In this document: positions 18,017 through 27,980 of the stretch, one piece after another | Layout of the letters: the number at the start of each line of letters is the position of its first letter | Position numbering within the stretch: the stretch's first letter is position 1 | Assembly: GCF_014042365.1 (NCBI RefSeq) | Contig: NZ_JACEZS010000001.1 | Location: 186,001-250,000, forward strand | Length of the DNA: 64,000 bases | Direction of reading: 5' to 3' | Source: Rugamonas fusca | GTDB lineage: Bacteria; Pseudomonadota; Gammaproteobacteria; Burkholderiales; Burkholderiaceae_D | The notes under the pieces: model-generated | The model's input: the letters and a program-made list of their open reading frames with translations, nothing else | Databases searched by the model: none | What the model was told of the DNA's origin: nothing | Translations under genes and position numbers: made by a program

Positions 18017-18712
18017 TTAGTTGAGGCCGTGAAACTCGCGCAAGGCCCTGGCGAGGGTGAACGGGGCTTCCGGCGGAATCATGTGGCCACAGTCGCGCAG
18101 CATGACCAGGTGGCTGCTTGGGCAGCGCGCGTGCATGGCGCGCAGGTCGGCCGGATCGACCTTGTGATCGTCCTCGGAACCGACCAGCAGCACGGGGCAG
18201 CGCAGTTCGGGCAGACGGTCCAGCAAATCGGTCCGTTCAGTTGAGGCGGCGAATTGCGCCAGCAGCAGTTCCTTGCCCAGTTCGAGCGCCATTTGCCGGA
18301 TCACGCCGACCACTTCCGGCTTGTCCAGATTGGACGGGTGAACGAACTCGCGCAACTGGGCGGGCGCCATGCCGCCGTAGGCGTGGCTGGCCAATACCTT
18401 CATGGTGCGCTGGCGACGCGCGATCTCGTCCGCCTCCAGTCCCTTGGCCGAGGCGGCGATCAGCACCAGCGACTTGACGCGCCCGGGATGGGCCAGCGCA
18501 TGTTCCAGCGCCAGGTAGCCGCCCAGTGAAAATGCCACCAGGTTGGCCGCCGGTGCGCTGTGCGTGGCGATGGCGTGGCGCATGGCGTCGCGGTCGTGCG
18601 CTTCATGCAGGGGCACGAAACGGCAGTCCACGGCGTCGCCCAGCAGCGGCGTCAGGCCCGACCACATGCGCGCGTCGCACATGGTGCCGGGAATGAAGTC
18701 CAGCCGGATCAC
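18017..18712 (-). CDS. Alpha/beta hydrolase
   Basis: 231 residues starting at GTG 18712, six bases after the thyA stop, so it is probably co-transcribed with thyA. The nucleophile elbow is FSLGGY (serine near residue 82), the acid is probably in LVGSEDDHKV, and the catalytic histidine is in CGHMIPPEAP near the C-terminus. The small cap and length match general esterase/lactonase-like hydrolases. The substrate cannot be inferred, and the link to thymidylate synthesis is one of position only. Confidence 0.85.
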   Translation of the reverse strand: MIRLDFIPGTMCDARMWSGLTPLLGDAVDCRFVPLHEAHDRDAMRHAIATHSAPAANLVAFSLGGYLALEHALAHPGRVKSLVLIAASAKGLEADEIARRQRTMKVLASHAYGGMAPAQLREFVHPSNLDKPEVVGVIRQMALELGKELLLAQFAASTERTDLLDRLPELRCPVLLVGSEDDHKVDPADLRAMHARCPSSHLVMLRDCGHMIPPEAPFTLARALREFHGLN

Positions 18713-18718
18713 CGTGCT

Positions 18719-19693
18719 TTATACAGCCATGGGCGCCGTGATGGGCGCGTGGTGCTGGTAGCCTTCCAGCGAGAAGTCGGACGGCTCGATCAGTTCCAGC
18801 CATTCGGGCTGGTACTTGCCCGTTTCGGCGTAGGCCGGCACGCGCTCCGAAATCACCAGCCTTGGCGCGGGGAAGGGCGCGCGCGTGAGCTGCTCCCTGA
18901 CCATGTCCAGGTGGTTTTCGTAAATGTGCGCGTCGCCCACGAAGTAGGTGAACCAGCGTGGCGTGTAGCCGGTCAGGCGGCCCACCAGATGCAGCAGGGC
19001 CGCGCCTTCGGCAAGGTTGAACGGCGTGCCCAGGCCGATGTCATTGCTGCGCACGTACAGGCAAAGCGAGATTTCACGGGTGGCGGCGTTGGGGATGAAC
19101 TGGTACAGCAGGTGGCATGCCGGCAGCGCCACAGCGTCCAGGTCGGCCGGGTTCCAGCCGTGGAACAGGATGCGGCGGCTGCCGGGATTGTTGACGATGG
19201 TGTCCAGGCATTCGCGCAACTGGTCGATGGCCTTGTACAGCAGGACCTTGTCCACGCCTTCATCCTGCAGCGGCGCGATCACGCGGAAGCCGTTGCGCTG
19301 CGCTTCCTCGATCTGCGCCGTCTGGTCGGCGGCGATCAGCTTGTAGCCGGGCCAGCCGCGCCACTGCACGCCGTACACGGGGCCGAGGTCGTCCTCGCCC
19401 AGACGGTAGGGATTCTCCAGCCACTGCTTGTTTTCATTGGCGTTCTGGTCCCACACCTTGCAGCCCAGCGCGCGGAAGTCGGCCGCGCTGCGCGAGGCGC
19501 GCAGGAAGGCACACAACTCGCCCACGACGGATTTGAACGCCAGCTTCTTGGTCGTCACGGCCGGGAAACCGTCGTTGAGCAGGTCGAAGCGCATCATGGC
19601 GCCCGGCACGCTCAGCGTGCGGATGCCGGTGCGGTTGTCCTGCCAGCTGCCGGTGTCGAGTACCGTCTTGATCAAGTCCTGGTATTGCTGCAT
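18719..19693 (-). CDS. thyA: Thymidylate synthase
   Basis: 324 residues. It methylates dUMP to dTMP using methylene-tetrahydrofolate, yielding dihydrofolate that FolA (3853-4341) recycles. The catalytic cysteine is C193 in [31 protein letters not shown] is the phosphate-binding start (R in NRTGIRT), and [12 protein letters not shown] and YENHLD complete the active site. It is about 60 residues longer than the E. coli enzyme because of an insertion around residues 90-160, which is common in this family. rhlE lies 88 bases upstream on the same strand. Confidence 0.97.
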   Translation of the reverse strand: MQQYQDLIKTVLDTGSWQDNRTGIRTLSVPGAMMRFDLLNDGFPAVTTKKLAFKSVVGELCAFLRASRSAADFRALGCKVWDQNANENKQWLENPYRLGEDDLGPVYGVQWRGWPGYKLIAADQTAQIEEAQRNGFRVIAPLQDEGVDKVLLYKAIDQLRECLDTIVNNPGSRRILFHGWNPADLDAVALPACHLLYQFIPNAATREISLCLYVRSNDIGLGTPFNLAEGAALLHLVGRLTGYTPRWFTYFVGDAHIYENHLDMVREQLTRAPFPAPRLVISERVPAYAETGKYQPEWLELIEPSDFSLEGYQHHAPITAPMAV

Positions 19694-19781
19694 TCAATTC
19701 TCCAACGTGAGGCGGGGGCGCGCGGCCCGGAAAGGCGGTTATTGTAGCAGGCCGGTTGTTGTCGCGATGCCGGGGCGGCGC

Positions 19782-21275
19782 TCAGCGCGCGGGGCCACGG
19801 CCGCCGGTCCTGGCCTTGCGCTGGCCACCCCCAGCGCCACCGGCCGCAGCCTTGCCGGCGCTGCGTGCGAGCGACTTGGCGCCACGCCCGCCGGCCACGA
19901 TGATGGCGCCGCGCGGCACGGCGGTGCCAACCGGGCCCGCCTTGGGGCCTGCTTTCGAACCAGCCTTGGGGCCACCGCTTGGGCTGGACGGTTTGCGCGC
20001 CGCGGCCGGCGCGGCGGGGCGCTGGCCGCCGCCTGCTGCGAGAGCCGCCTTGCCGCCCGGCGGCCCGGTGAAAGGCCGCTTCTTCTTGCCGGCAGCGGTG
20101 GCTGGCTTGGCTGCCGATGCGCCGCCGGTGGCGGGCACCCGATGGTCGGCCTCGAAGCCCGGTTCTTCCTCGCGCGGGATCACCTGGCCGGTGAGCTTTT
20201 CGATGGCGGCCAGCAGGCCCACTTCGTCGGCGCAGACCAGCGACACGGCTTCGCCCGTGGCGCCGGCGCGGCCGGTGCGGCCAATGCGGTGCACGTAGTC
20301 TTCCGCCACCGTCGGCAGGTCGAAGTTGACCACCTGCGGCAGCGCTTCGATGTCGAGTCCGCGCGCGGCCACGTCGGTCGCCACCAGCACTTGCACTTGC
20401 GCCGTCTTGAAGCGGTCCAGTGCGCGCAGGCGGGCAGGTTGTGGCTTGTCGCCGTGGATGGCGTCGGCCGTGATGCCTTCCTCCAGCAGCATCTGCACCA
20501 GTTGTTCCACACCCTTGCGGGTCTTGACGAACACCAGCACCTGGCCCCAGCGCAGCTTCTTCATCAGGTGCAGGAACAGTTCCGGCTTGCGCTTCTTGTC
20601 GGTCGGGATCAGCCACTGCTTGACGGTCTTGGTGGCCGTATTGCGCGGGCTGACCTGGATTTCGACCGGATTGTTCAGCAAGCCCTTGGCCATGCTGCGG
20701 ATCGCATCGGAGAACGTGGCCGAGAACAGCAAGGTCTGGCGCGGCTTGGGCATGGCCATGAACAGCAGGTCGAGGTCGTGCGAGAAGCCCAGGTCCAGCA
20801 TGCGGTCGGCCTCGTCCAGCACCAGTGTTTGCAGCGACTCGAAGCGGATGGCCTCCTGGCGCAGCAGGTCCAGCAGGCGGCCGGGCGTGGCCACCAGCAC
20901 GTCCAGGCCCTTGCGCAACTTGTTCACCTGCGGCTCGATCGGCACGCCGCCATAAGCGACGAAATAGCGCAGCGGCACATTGCGGCCGTAGGTGCGGAAG
21001 CTGTCGTACACCTGTTCGGCCAGTTCGCGCGTGGGCACCAGCACCAGGCAGCGCACGGACTGCGGCGCCACCGTGCCTGCCATCGTCAGCCGATGCAGGA
21101 TGGGCAGCGCGAAGCCGGCCGTCTTGCCGGTGCCGGTCTGGGCGGCGGCCATCAGATCGCGGCCGGCCAGCACGGCCGGTATCGCCTGCTTCTGGACTGG
21201 CGTGGGTTCGTGGTAGGCCAGCGCTTCGAGCGTGCGTAGCAAAGGATCGATCAGGCCGAGGGATGCAAATGTCAT
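19782..21275 (-). CDS. rhlE: DEAD-box RNA helicase, RhlE-like
   Basis: 497 residues from ATG 21275, which gives the standard start FASLGLIDPLLRTL (a much longer in-frame extension upstream overlaps the lyase gene and is rejected). All motifs are present: Q motif, AAQTGTGKT (I), PTRELAEQ (Ia), ATPGRLLDLL (Ib), VLDEADRMLD (II), SAT (III), TDVAARGLDIEALP (V) and HRIGRTGR (VI). From about residue 370 the tail is low-complexity, rich in Lys, Gly, Pro and Ala, as in RNA-binding extensions of RhlE helicases. It remodels RNA during ribosome assembly and RNA decay. It lies 53 bases downstream of the threonine-aldolase-like gene. Confidence 0.95.
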   Translation of the reverse strand: MTFASLGLIDPLLRTLEALAYHEPTPVQKQAIPAVLAGRDLMAAAQTGTGKTAGFALPILHRLTMAGTVAPQSVRCLVLVPTRELAEQVYDSFRTYGRNVPLRYFVAYGGVPIEPQVNKLRKGLDVLVATPGRLLDLLRQEAIRFESLQTLVLDEADRMLDLGFSHDLDLLFMAMPKPRQTLLFSATFSDAIRSMAKGLLNNPVEIQVSPRNTATKTVKQWLIPTDKKRKPELFLHLMKKLRWGQVLVFVKTRKGVEQLVQMLLEEGITADAIHGDKPQPARLRALDRFKTAQVQVLVATDVAARGLDIEALPQVVNFDLPTVAEDYVHRIGRTGRAGATGEAVSLVCADEVGLLAAIEKLTGQVIPREEEPGFEADHRVPATGGASAAKPATAAGKKKRPFTGPPGGKAALAAGGGQRPAAPAAARKPSSPSGGPKAGSKAGPKAGPVGTAVPRGAIIVAGGRGAKSLARSAGKAAAGGAGGGQRKARTGGRGPAR

Positions 21276-21328
21276 GGTGTGGTGAATAAGAAGCGGGAAG
21301 GGCGGCGCGGAAAAAACCGGCCGCCGGA

Positions 21329-22414
21329 TTAATTGGTCAGGGCGGCGGCCCACAGGGCCAGGATTTCGCGCACGCGCTCGTCGGACAGCGACAGCAGGTT
21401 GTCGCCGACATACAGTTCGACCACGCTGTGCTCCGGCAGCGCGCCGTGGCTGGCGCGATTGAACAGCCAGATACCGTGCCTGGCCGCGATATCGTTGCGG
21501 ATTTCCATGGCCCGCTCGCGGCTCACCGGCAGGTGCAGGTGCAGCATGTTCGCGTGCGGATGGGCCGGATTGACCATCATGCGCGGGTGCGCGCGCAAGG
21601 CTTCGTACAGCCATTGCGTGCGGCGGAAATAGTCCGGCATGGCCGCCAGCCGCGCATCGAATTGCATGGCTGCCGCCACCACGTAAGGCGAGCGGTGCAC
21701 GATATTGCCACCCTGGCGGCGATACCATTCGGCGGCCCGGGCCACGAAGGCGTGGCTGCCGGCCAGCAGGGCGCCACCGAGGCCCCCTATGCCTTTGTAC
21801 AGCGAGACGTAGACGCTGTCGAAACCGGCGGCGATGTCGGCCACGGGACGGCCATAGGCGGCAGACGTTTCCCACAGACGCGCACCATCCATGTGCAGGT
21901 GGATGCCTTGTTCGGCGCAGTGGCGCTTGATCGCGTCCAGTTCTTCCCAGCCTGGACACTGGCCGCCGATCTCGCGGGCCGGCAGTTCGATGGCCGCCGC
22001 GCCCAGTCGGTCCGGGATCGCCTGCAGTTCCTCCAGCGTCCACGGGCGATGCTGGTCGCCGATCTGCAGGACGTGGAAGTGGTCGAACAGCTGATGGTTG
22101 CCCCGTTCATGGCGCAGGATGTGGGCCGTGGGATGCAGCGCCACCAGCTTGCTGCCGCGTTCATCGCAGGCCAGGCGCAGCGCCGTAGCCTGGGCCATGG
22201 TGCCGGTGATGCAGAACACGGCCGCCTCTTTGCCCAGCAGGGCCGCCACTTTCGCCTCGAACTGCTGCAGCAGCGCGCCGTCGCCATAGGTGTCGTGCGC
22301 CACGCTGTTGGCCTCGCACCATGCCGCCATGGCGGCGAAGGTCTCGGCCGGCGTGGGCTGCCGGTGGCCCGGCAGGACGGTGTGGCATTGCTGGCGCAGT
22401 TCGGCGTCGGTCAC
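21329..22414 (-). CDS. Threonine-aldolase-like beta-eliminating lyase (PLP)
   Basis: 361 residues, starting at GTG 22414, 12 bases after the ABC exporter stop. It is a fold-type I PLP enzyme: HMDGARLW supplies the cofactor-contacting aspartate, and K207 in SLYKGIGGLGG is the Schiff-base lysine. AVFCITGTMAQATAL is the phosphate-binding region. Family members cleave L-threonine or L-allo-threonine to glycine and acetaldehyde, or related beta-hydroxy amino acids. The sequence is more diverged than typical LtaE and is longer at the N-terminus, so another beta-hydroxy or beta-substituted amino acid is possible. Confidence 0.85.
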   Translation of the reverse strand: MTDAELRQQCHTVLPGHRQPTPAETFAAMAAWCEANSVAHDTYGDGALLQQFEAKVAALLGKEAAVFCITGTMAQATALRLACDERGSKLVALHPTAHILRHERGNHQLFDHFHVLQIGDQHRPWTLEELQAIPDRLGAAAIELPAREIGGQCPGWEELDAIKRHCAEQGIHLHMDGARLWETSAAYGRPVADIAAGFDSVYVSLYKGIGGLGGALLAGSHAFVARAAEWYRRQGGNIVHRSPYVVAAAMQFDARLAAMPDYFRRTQWLYEALRAHPRMMVNPAHPHANMLHLHLPVSRERAMEIRNDIAARHGIWLFNRASHGALPEHSVVELYVGDNLLSLSDERVREILALWAAALTN

Positions 22415-22426
22415 ATCCGGCTCCGG

Positions 22427-24298
22427 TCAGTGGACCACGTGAACGTTGTGGAACTGCAGGGCCGCCAGGTTGGCGTACACGCCGCCCAGCGCCACCAGCG
22501 AAGCGTGGGTGCCGGTTTCGACGATCCTGCCGTCTTCCATGACGATGATGCGGTCGGCGCGCTGCACGGTGGCCAGGCGGTGGGCGATGATGACGGTGGT
22601 GCGGGCCACCATGGCCGCTTCCAGCGCCGACTGGACCAGGCGTTCCGATTCCGCGTCCAGCGCGCTGGTCGCTTCGTCCAGCAGCAGCAGTGGGGGATTC
22701 TTGAGCAGCGCGCGGGCGATGGCGATCCGTTGGCGCTGGCCGCCGGACAGGCGCACGCCGCGCTCGCCCAGGAACGACTGGTAGCCTTGCGGCAGGCGTT
22801 CGATGAATTCATGGGCGGCGGCCAGCTTGGCGGCCTGGATCACTTCCGCATCGGTGGCGCCGGCGCGGCCGTAGCGGATGTTTTCCATCGCATCGGCCGA
22901 GAAGATCACCGTATCCTGCGGCACGATGCCGATCGCGTCGCGCAGCGTGTGCAGGTCGAGGCGGGTGATGTCCACGCCATCGAGCTTGATGGCGCCTTGC
23001 TGGGGATCGTAGAAGCGCAGGAACAGCTGGAACAGGGTGGTCTTGCCGGCGCCGGAAGGGCCGACCACGGCCACGGTTTCACCGGGCTTGATGTCGAGCG
23101 ACAGGTGTTCCAGCGCCTTGGTGTCCGGACGCGAAGGATAGCTGAACGAGACGTCCTGCAACGTCAGCGCGGCGCCGTTGGCCGCGCGCGGCGGCAGCGC
23201 CAGTGGCTGGGATGGCGATTCGATGCGCGACTTGGCCGACATCAGTTCCAGCAGGCGTTCGGTGGCGCCGGCGGCGCGCTGGGCCTCGCCCATCACTTCG
23301 GACAGGGCGCCGATGGAGCCGGCCACGATGGAGGCGTACAGGATGAACTGGCCCAGGTCGCCGCCGGTCATGCTGCCTTCGATCACGGCGTGCGCGCCCA
23401 GCCACAGCACGAACACGATGGTGCCAAACACCAGCACGATGGCGATCATGGTCAGCAGCGCGCGGGCGCGGATGCGGCGCATGGCCGTCAGGAAGGCGCC
23501 TTCCACGGACGCGCCGAAGCGCGCCGACTCCACTTTCTCGTGCGTGAAGGCCTGCACGGTGGGCATGGCGTTCAGGATTTCGCCGGCCATGGCCGAGGCG
23601 TCGGCGATGCGGTCCTGGGAGTCGCGCGACAGCTTGCGCACGCGGCGGCCGAACATCACGATCGGCAGCACCGTCAGCACCAGCAGGCCGATAATGATGG
23701 ACGACAGCTTGACGCTGGTGACGAACAACATCACCAGCCCGCCGAAGAACAACAGCATGTTACGCAAGGCCATCGAGATGCTGGTGCCGACCACGGCCTG
23801 GATCAGCGTGGTGTCGGTGGTGATGCGCGACAGGACTTCGCCCGTTTGCGTCGTCTCGAAGAATTCCGGGCTTTGCGTGACCACGTGCTTGTACACGGCG
23901 CTGCGGATATCGGCCGTGACGCGCTCACCGAGCCAGGACACCGTGTAGAAGCGGGCCGCCGTGGCCAGCGCCAGCACGGTGGCGACGGCGAACAGGGCCA
24001 GGAACACCAGGTCCACATGCTTGATGCTCTTGCTGCCGGCGGCGCCGCCGAAGCCCAGGTCGATCATCTGCTTGAAGGCGGCGGGGATGGCCAGCGTGGA
24101 GGCGGCGGCCACCACCAGCGCGATACCGGCCATCGCGAACTGGCGGCGATACGGCCGCAGGAACGGCATCAGGCCCTTGAAGGCGGCCAGGCTGCCCTTC
24201 TTCAGTTGGCGGGATTCTGTGGGAGCTGCGGCGGACGGTGTGCTGGCGGTGGTGCTATTTGTCATCGTGTTGGCAGTATTAGTGGTAATCGTTTTCAT
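22427..24298 (-). CDS. ABC exporter (fused permease and ATPase, MsbA-like type)
   Basis: 623 residues from ATG 24298, which overlaps the preceding lipocalin stop (ATGA). A low-complexity N-terminus (Thr/Ala-rich, about 1-30) is followed by a six-helix permease domain (about 45-330) and a nucleotide-binding domain: Walker A GPSGAGKTT, signature LSGGQRQRIAIARAL, Walker B LLLLDEATSALDAE and switch histidine AHRLATV. It forms a homodimeric exporter. The substrate is not indicated; lipids, peptides or drugs are possible. It is self-contained, so its ATPase is not obviously the partner of the FtsX permease two genes upstream. Confidence 0.95.
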   Translation of the reverse strand: MKTITTNTANTMTNSTTASTPSAAAPTESRQLKKGSLAAFKGLMPFLRPYRRQFAMAGIALVVAAASTLAIPAAFKQMIDLGFGGAAGSKSIKHVDLVFLALFAVATVLALATAARFYTVSWLGERVTADIRSAVYKHVVTQSPEFFETTQTGEVLSRITTDTTLIQAVVGTSISMALRNMLLFFGGLVMLFVTSVKLSSIIIGLLVLTVLPIVMFGRRVRKLSRDSQDRIADASAMAGEILNAMPTVQAFTHEKVESARFGASVEGAFLTAMRRIRARALLTMIAIVLVFGTIVFVLWLGAHAVIEGSMTGGDLGQFILYASIVAGSIGALSEVMGEAQRAAGATERLLELMSAKSRIESPSQPLALPPRAANGAALTLQDVSFSYPSRPDTKALEHLSLDIKPGETVAVVGPSGAGKTTLFQLFLRFYDPQQGAIKLDGVDITRLDLHTLRDAIGIVPQDTVIFSADAMENIRYGRAGATDAEVIQAAKLAAAHEFIERLPQGYQSFLGERGVRLSGGQRQRIAIARALLKNPPLLLLDEATSALDAESERLVQSALEAAMVARTTVIIAHRLATVQRADRIIVMEDGRIVETGTHASLVALGGVYANLAALQFHNVHVVH

Positions 24299-25377
24299 AA
24301 TTTCATGGCCCCCGCATACCCGGTCAGTTCCAGGTAGGCGCGGCCCGCCGGTACGCCGTCGCGGCTGACCGTAACGGCGCCTTCCCAGTACACGGCGCCG
24401 GTCGAGCGCCGCGAATCGAGCTCCTGGTCGTCCTGCAGCGGCACGATGCGCCACGCGGTACGGCCGGTGGTGAGCAAGGTGGCGACGGGATACTCGGCAT
24501 TGGTGCGGGGCGAACGCCACCGCCGCTGCGGGGTAAAACTGACCTGGTCCGGCGCGTAATGCGTGATCTTACCGGATGCATCGCGCCATGTCGCGTGCGC
24601 CCATAGTTTACCACCTGTGGCGCTTCTGATCTGGAAAGCCATCAGGGCCCCGCCGTCGTCCAGGTTGGCGCCCACCCAGTCCCAGCCCGAAGCGGCCGGA
24701 TCGAGCACCTGGGACGACCATTCGTGATCGAACCAGCTGCGCCCGGACACGGCCTGCGCCTTGCCCTGGCGCGTGACGGTGCCGGTCGTGGCCAGTTGCG
24801 GCTCGCTGTAGTAATAACTGGCCTGCGCTGGTTGCGGGCCTTTGCGCGAATAGCCGGCGTCGCCTTCCAACAACAGTGGCTGGGTGGGCGCCAGCCGCAG
24901 CGCCAGCGCAAAGGCGGGCGTGTCCACGCTGATGCGGTAGCTGCCGTCGGCGTCGCGCACCATGCGCCAGGCGTCGAGCTTGACGTCGGTGTCGCCCACC
25001 TTGGCATAGGCCAGGCCGAAGCCCTCGCGCGCGCTGCGCTGGTCGTGCAGCAGCTTGCCATGGACCGGATCGGACAGGGCGGCGTGGCCGATGATCATCT
25101 GTTTGGGCGCGAAGCGGCTGGGATTGGCCCGGTCATGCGGGGTGGCGCTGCGGAAGAACGTGACCTGGTAGCCCAATGGCTTGCCATCCGGCCCCGTGAG
25201 CCAGCCCGTCACGTACCACCATTCCGTCTTGAATTCAGGATGGGCGCCGTAGCTGGCCGGGAAGGGCAGCGGCGCGGCCAGCGGCGTGACGGCGGCGTAT
25301 TGCGGCGGCGCGGCCAGCGCCGGCGTGGACAGGATGGCCGCCACCATCAGCACGAAACTGGATGCCAGGCGTTTCAT
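24295..25377 (-). CDS. Lipocalin-like / CrtC-type (AttH-like) secreted protein
   Basis: 360 residues with a signal peptide (1-22, ending ALA). FKTEWWYVTGWL, YQVTFFRS and SWFDHEWSS are signatures of the hydroxyneurosporene-synthase (CrtC) / AttH lipocalin-like fold, which has two adjacent barrels. In many proteobacteria this gene follows an FtsX-type permease in an ABC system of unknown cargo; carotenoid genes are absent here, so carotenoid hydration is unlikely. It starts two bases after the permease stop and its own stop overlaps the next ATG, implying co-translation. The role is probably handling of a lipid or hydrophobic ligand in the periplasm. Confidence 0.85.
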   Translation of the reverse strand: MKRLASSFVLMVAAILSTPALAAPPQYAAVTPLAAPLPFPASYGAHPEFKTEWWYVTGWLTGPDGKPLGYQVTFFRSATPHDRANPSRFAPKQMIIGHAALSDPVHGKLLHDQRSAREGFGLAYAKVGDTDVKLDAWRMVRDADGSYRISVDTPAFALALRLAPTQPLLLEGDAGYSRKGPQPAQASYYYSEPQLATTGTVTRQGKAQAVSGRSWFDHEWSSQVLDPAASGWDWVGANLDDGGALMAFQIRSATGGKLWAHATWRDASGKITHYAPDQVSFTPQRRWRSPRTNAEYPVATLLTTGRTAWRIVPLQDDQELDSRRSTGAVYWEGAVTVSRDGVPAGRAYLELTGYAGAMKL

Positions 25378-25379
25378 CG

Positions 25380-27980
25380 TTACCAGTCCTCCCTTACCGC
25401 GCGTATCGGCCCGCCGGACAGGGCCTGGCGTCCGGACAGCAGCGCCGTCAACGCGGCGGCGCCCAGCAGCAGGGAGGCCACGGTGGCCAGCAGGCCCCAG
25501 GGCAGGTGCAGCTGCATGGTCCAGTGGAACGATTGCGGGTTGATGACGAAAACGAGGATCAGGCTGATGAACCAGCCCAGTACGAAGCCGGTGACGATGC
25601 CCAATCCCGTCAGCGAACCGCCTTCGATGGCGAGGATGGCAAGCACCTGGCGCCGTGTGACGCCCACGTGGCGCAGCATGCCGAATTCGCGCGCCCGCGC
25701 CAGCGTCTGCGCGGAAAACGTGGCCGCCACGCCGAACAGGCCGATCACGATGGCGATGGCTTCCAGCAGATAGGTGATGGCGAAGCTGCGGTCGAACACC
25801 TGCATGCTCATGGCGCGGATGTCGGACGGCTGGCCGACATCCAGGCGCGCGCCGAACGGCAGGCGCTTCAGGCGTTCGATCGCCTGCGCGGCGCTGGTGC
25901 CCGGTTGCAGCCACAGTGCCGCATCGCTCACTTCCAGGTCGCCGGTGATGGCACGGTAGTCGGCCAGGCGCATCTGGATCGAGCCGGTGGGCCGGGCGTA
26001 GTCGCGCCATACGCCAGCCACGAAGAAGGCATGCGATTGTCCGGCCAGCGGCAAGGTAATGCGCTGGCCACGCGCCATGCCATACAGGTCGACCATCGCT
26101 TCGGACACCCACACGGGCGGCACGCCGGCCGGGGCGGGCAGGGAGGGGCCGATCAATGGCAGCAGGCGGCCGGGATCGGCGGCATCGATATAGCGCGCCA
26201 TCAGCGCCACATTGGGCCGGTCGGCCGCCAGCGATAGCGGGCGGACCCGCAGGAAGTCGGCCTTTTGCACGCCCGGCAGTGCGGCCAGCGCGGCCTGTTC
26301 CGGCGGCCGCAGGCCGGCCGTGGCGCCGCCGCTGGCCGAGCGCACGTACAGGTCGGCAGGCAGCAGGTGTTGCAGCCAGTCGTCCAGCGAGATGCGGAAA
26401 CTGGCCACCATGATGGCCATGGCCACCATCAGGCTGAAGCTCGACAGCACGCCGCCCAGCGCGATACCGGCCTGGCCGGAGGCGTTGGCCAGGCGCGCCA
26501 GCGTCAGTGTCAGCACGGGCGAGGCGTCCGGCCGGTGGGCTGTGGCGGCGCTCCAGCGCGCGTGCGCGGCGCGGAACACGGTGGCGGCCAGGCGCGGCAT
26601 GAGCGCGATGGTCCCGACCAGCAGCAGGGCGACGGACAGGTAGCCGAAGATCGGCAGTTCGAACACGGGCGGGGCGCGGCTGAGCAGCGCGGCCAGCGCC
26701 AGGCTGGCGACGGCCGGCCAGGTGGTGGCCACGCGCGCGATGGTGGCTTCTTCCGTGCCCGACTTGAGGGCGACGGCCGGCCGGGCGCGCGCCGCTTCCC
26801 ATGCCGGCGCGGCGCAACCCAGCAGCGCCACACCCACGCCCAGTCCGAAATAGACGAACGCCGCCACCGGAGTGAACTGGACCGACGGCTGCACGCCGGC
26901 GAACAGGCCCGCGCCCAGGTCGGCGCCAAAAAAGCGCAGCATGGCGGCCGCGATGCCATAGCCGGCCGCGATCCCGATGGCTGATCCGACCACGCCCAGG
27001 CACAGCCCTTCCAGCAGGATCTGGCGCAGCAGCCGATGGCGGTCCATGCCCAGCACGCGCAGCAGGGCGAACTGGCTGCGGCGCCGGATCACGGACAGGG
27101 CCTGGGTCGAGAACACCAGGAAGGCGCCGGTGAACAGCGCCACCAGCGCCAGCACCGTCAGGTTGACGCGGTAGGCACGGCTCACGCCTTCGTTGCGGCT
27201 GTTCTGTTCCTGGTCGTTAGGCTGGCCGACGCGGAAGCGGCCTGGATAGCGGCGCTCGAGCTCCCGCGCCAGCTGGGTCTTGAAGGCCTCGCGGTCAACG
27301 CCGTCGCGCAGCTTGAAGTCGATGCGCGACAACTGGCCCAGCTTGTCGAAGCGCCATTGGGCTGCGCCGATGTCCATGACGCCCAGGCGCTGGCCCGCAC
27401 GCGCATGCAGCAACGGACCGGCCACGCGCAGGCGCACGGTGTCGGTGCCGCTTTGCAGTGCCAGCGTGTCTTTCGGCTTCAGCCTGAGCCAGGACAGGGC
27501 GGCGGGCGACAGGAAGATGGCGTCGTCGGCCAGTGCGTCGTAGGGCTGGTCGTCCGCCGGCACGCCCATCAGGTCCGGTGTGACGAACGCGGCCCGCATG
27601 GCGTCCACGCCGATCACTTTGAGTGCGTTGCGCTGGCCCGGCAGCGACGCGTCAAATTCCAGCACGGGCGAGGCGACGGCCACGCCGTCGCGGGTGGCCA
27701 GGTCGGGATAGACCGTTTCGTCGAAAAACGCTTCCGTGCCGCGCACCTGCACGTCGGCCACGCCCGACAAGCCCTTGATGGCGGACGAGAATTCGTTGAA
27801 CGCGGCGGCGTTGATCAGGTGGATGGCGAAACCGAGCGCGATGCCGATGGCGATGGCGGCGATGGCCGTGACGGCGCGCACCGGGTGGGCGCGCCATTCG
27901 CCCAGCAGCAGCCAACGCGACAGGCGGCGCAAGCCGGCGGCCACGGTGCTGCGGTCAGGCGTGGCTAGGACTGCGGGCAT
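25380..27980 (-). CDS. FtsX-family ABC transporter permease, double-domain
   Basis: 866 residues with a first membrane helix (about 38-60), a large periplasmic MacB/LolE-type domain (about 60-290), three helices, a central helix pair, a second periplasmic domain (about 510-720) and three C-terminal helices. FALLRVLGMDRHRLLRQI and FGMLRHVGVTRRQVLAI are the two repeated FtsX cytoplasmic loops, so it is a fused LolC/E-like pair. Such permeases work mechanically on lipoproteins, peptides or lipids with a separate LolD-like ATPase. That ATPase gene is usually next door but is missing here. The start at 27980 overlaps the DUF4124 gene by 16 bases. Confidence 0.92.
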   Translation of the reverse strand: MPAVLATPDRSTVAAGLRRLSRWLLLGEWRAHPVRAVTAIAAIAIGIALGFAIHLINAAAFNEFSSAIKGLSGVADVQVRGTEAFFDETVYPDLATRDGVAVASPVLEFDASLPGQRNALKVIGVDAMRAAFVTPDLMGVPADDQPYDALADDAIFLSPAALSWLRLKPKDTLALQSGTDTVRLRVAGPLLHARAGQRLGVMDIGAAQWRFDKLGQLSRIDFKLRDGVDREAFKTQLARELERRYPGRFRVGQPNDQEQNSRNEGVSRAYRVNLTVLALVALFTGAFLVFSTQALSVIRRRSQFALLRVLGMDRHRLLRQILLEGLCLGVVGSAIGIAAGYGIAAAMLRFFGADLGAGLFAGVQPSVQFTPVAAFVYFGLGVGVALLGCAAPAWEAARARPAVALKSGTEEATIARVATTWPAVASLALAALLSRAPPVFELPIFGYLSVALLLVGTIALMPRLAATVFRAAHARWSAATAHRPDASPVLTLTLARLANASGQAGIALGGVLSSFSLMVAMAIMVASFRISLDDWLQHLLPADLYVRSASGGATAGLRPPEQAALAALPGVQKADFLRVRPLSLAADRPNVALMARYIDAADPGRLLPLIGPSLPAPAGVPPVWVSEAMVDLYGMARGQRITLPLAGQSHAFFVAGVWRDYARPTGSIQMRLADYRAITGDLEVSDAALWLQPGTSAAQAIERLKRLPFGARLDVGQPSDIRAMSMQVFDRSFAITYLLEAIAIVIGLFGVAATFSAQTLARAREFGMLRHVGVTRRQVLAILAIEGGSLTGLGIVTGFVLGWFISLILVFVINPQSFHWTMQLHLPWGLLATVASLLLGAAALTALLSGRQALSGGPIRAVREDW

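Noticed and set aside
21276..22043. 256-codon upstream extension of the rhlE frame
   Set aside because: It would overlap the threonine-aldolase-like gene; the ATG at 21275 gives the standard RhlE N-terminus.
21428..24337. 969-codon plus-strand frame across the lyase and ABC exporter genes
   Set aside because: It is antisense to two genes with complete catalytic motifs; composition (His/Gln/Arg-rich) is that of an antisense shadow.
24295..25377. Calling the lipocalin-like protein a carotenoid hydratase
   Set aside because: No carotenoid genes are nearby and the partner is an FtsX permease, which fits the AttH-like group.
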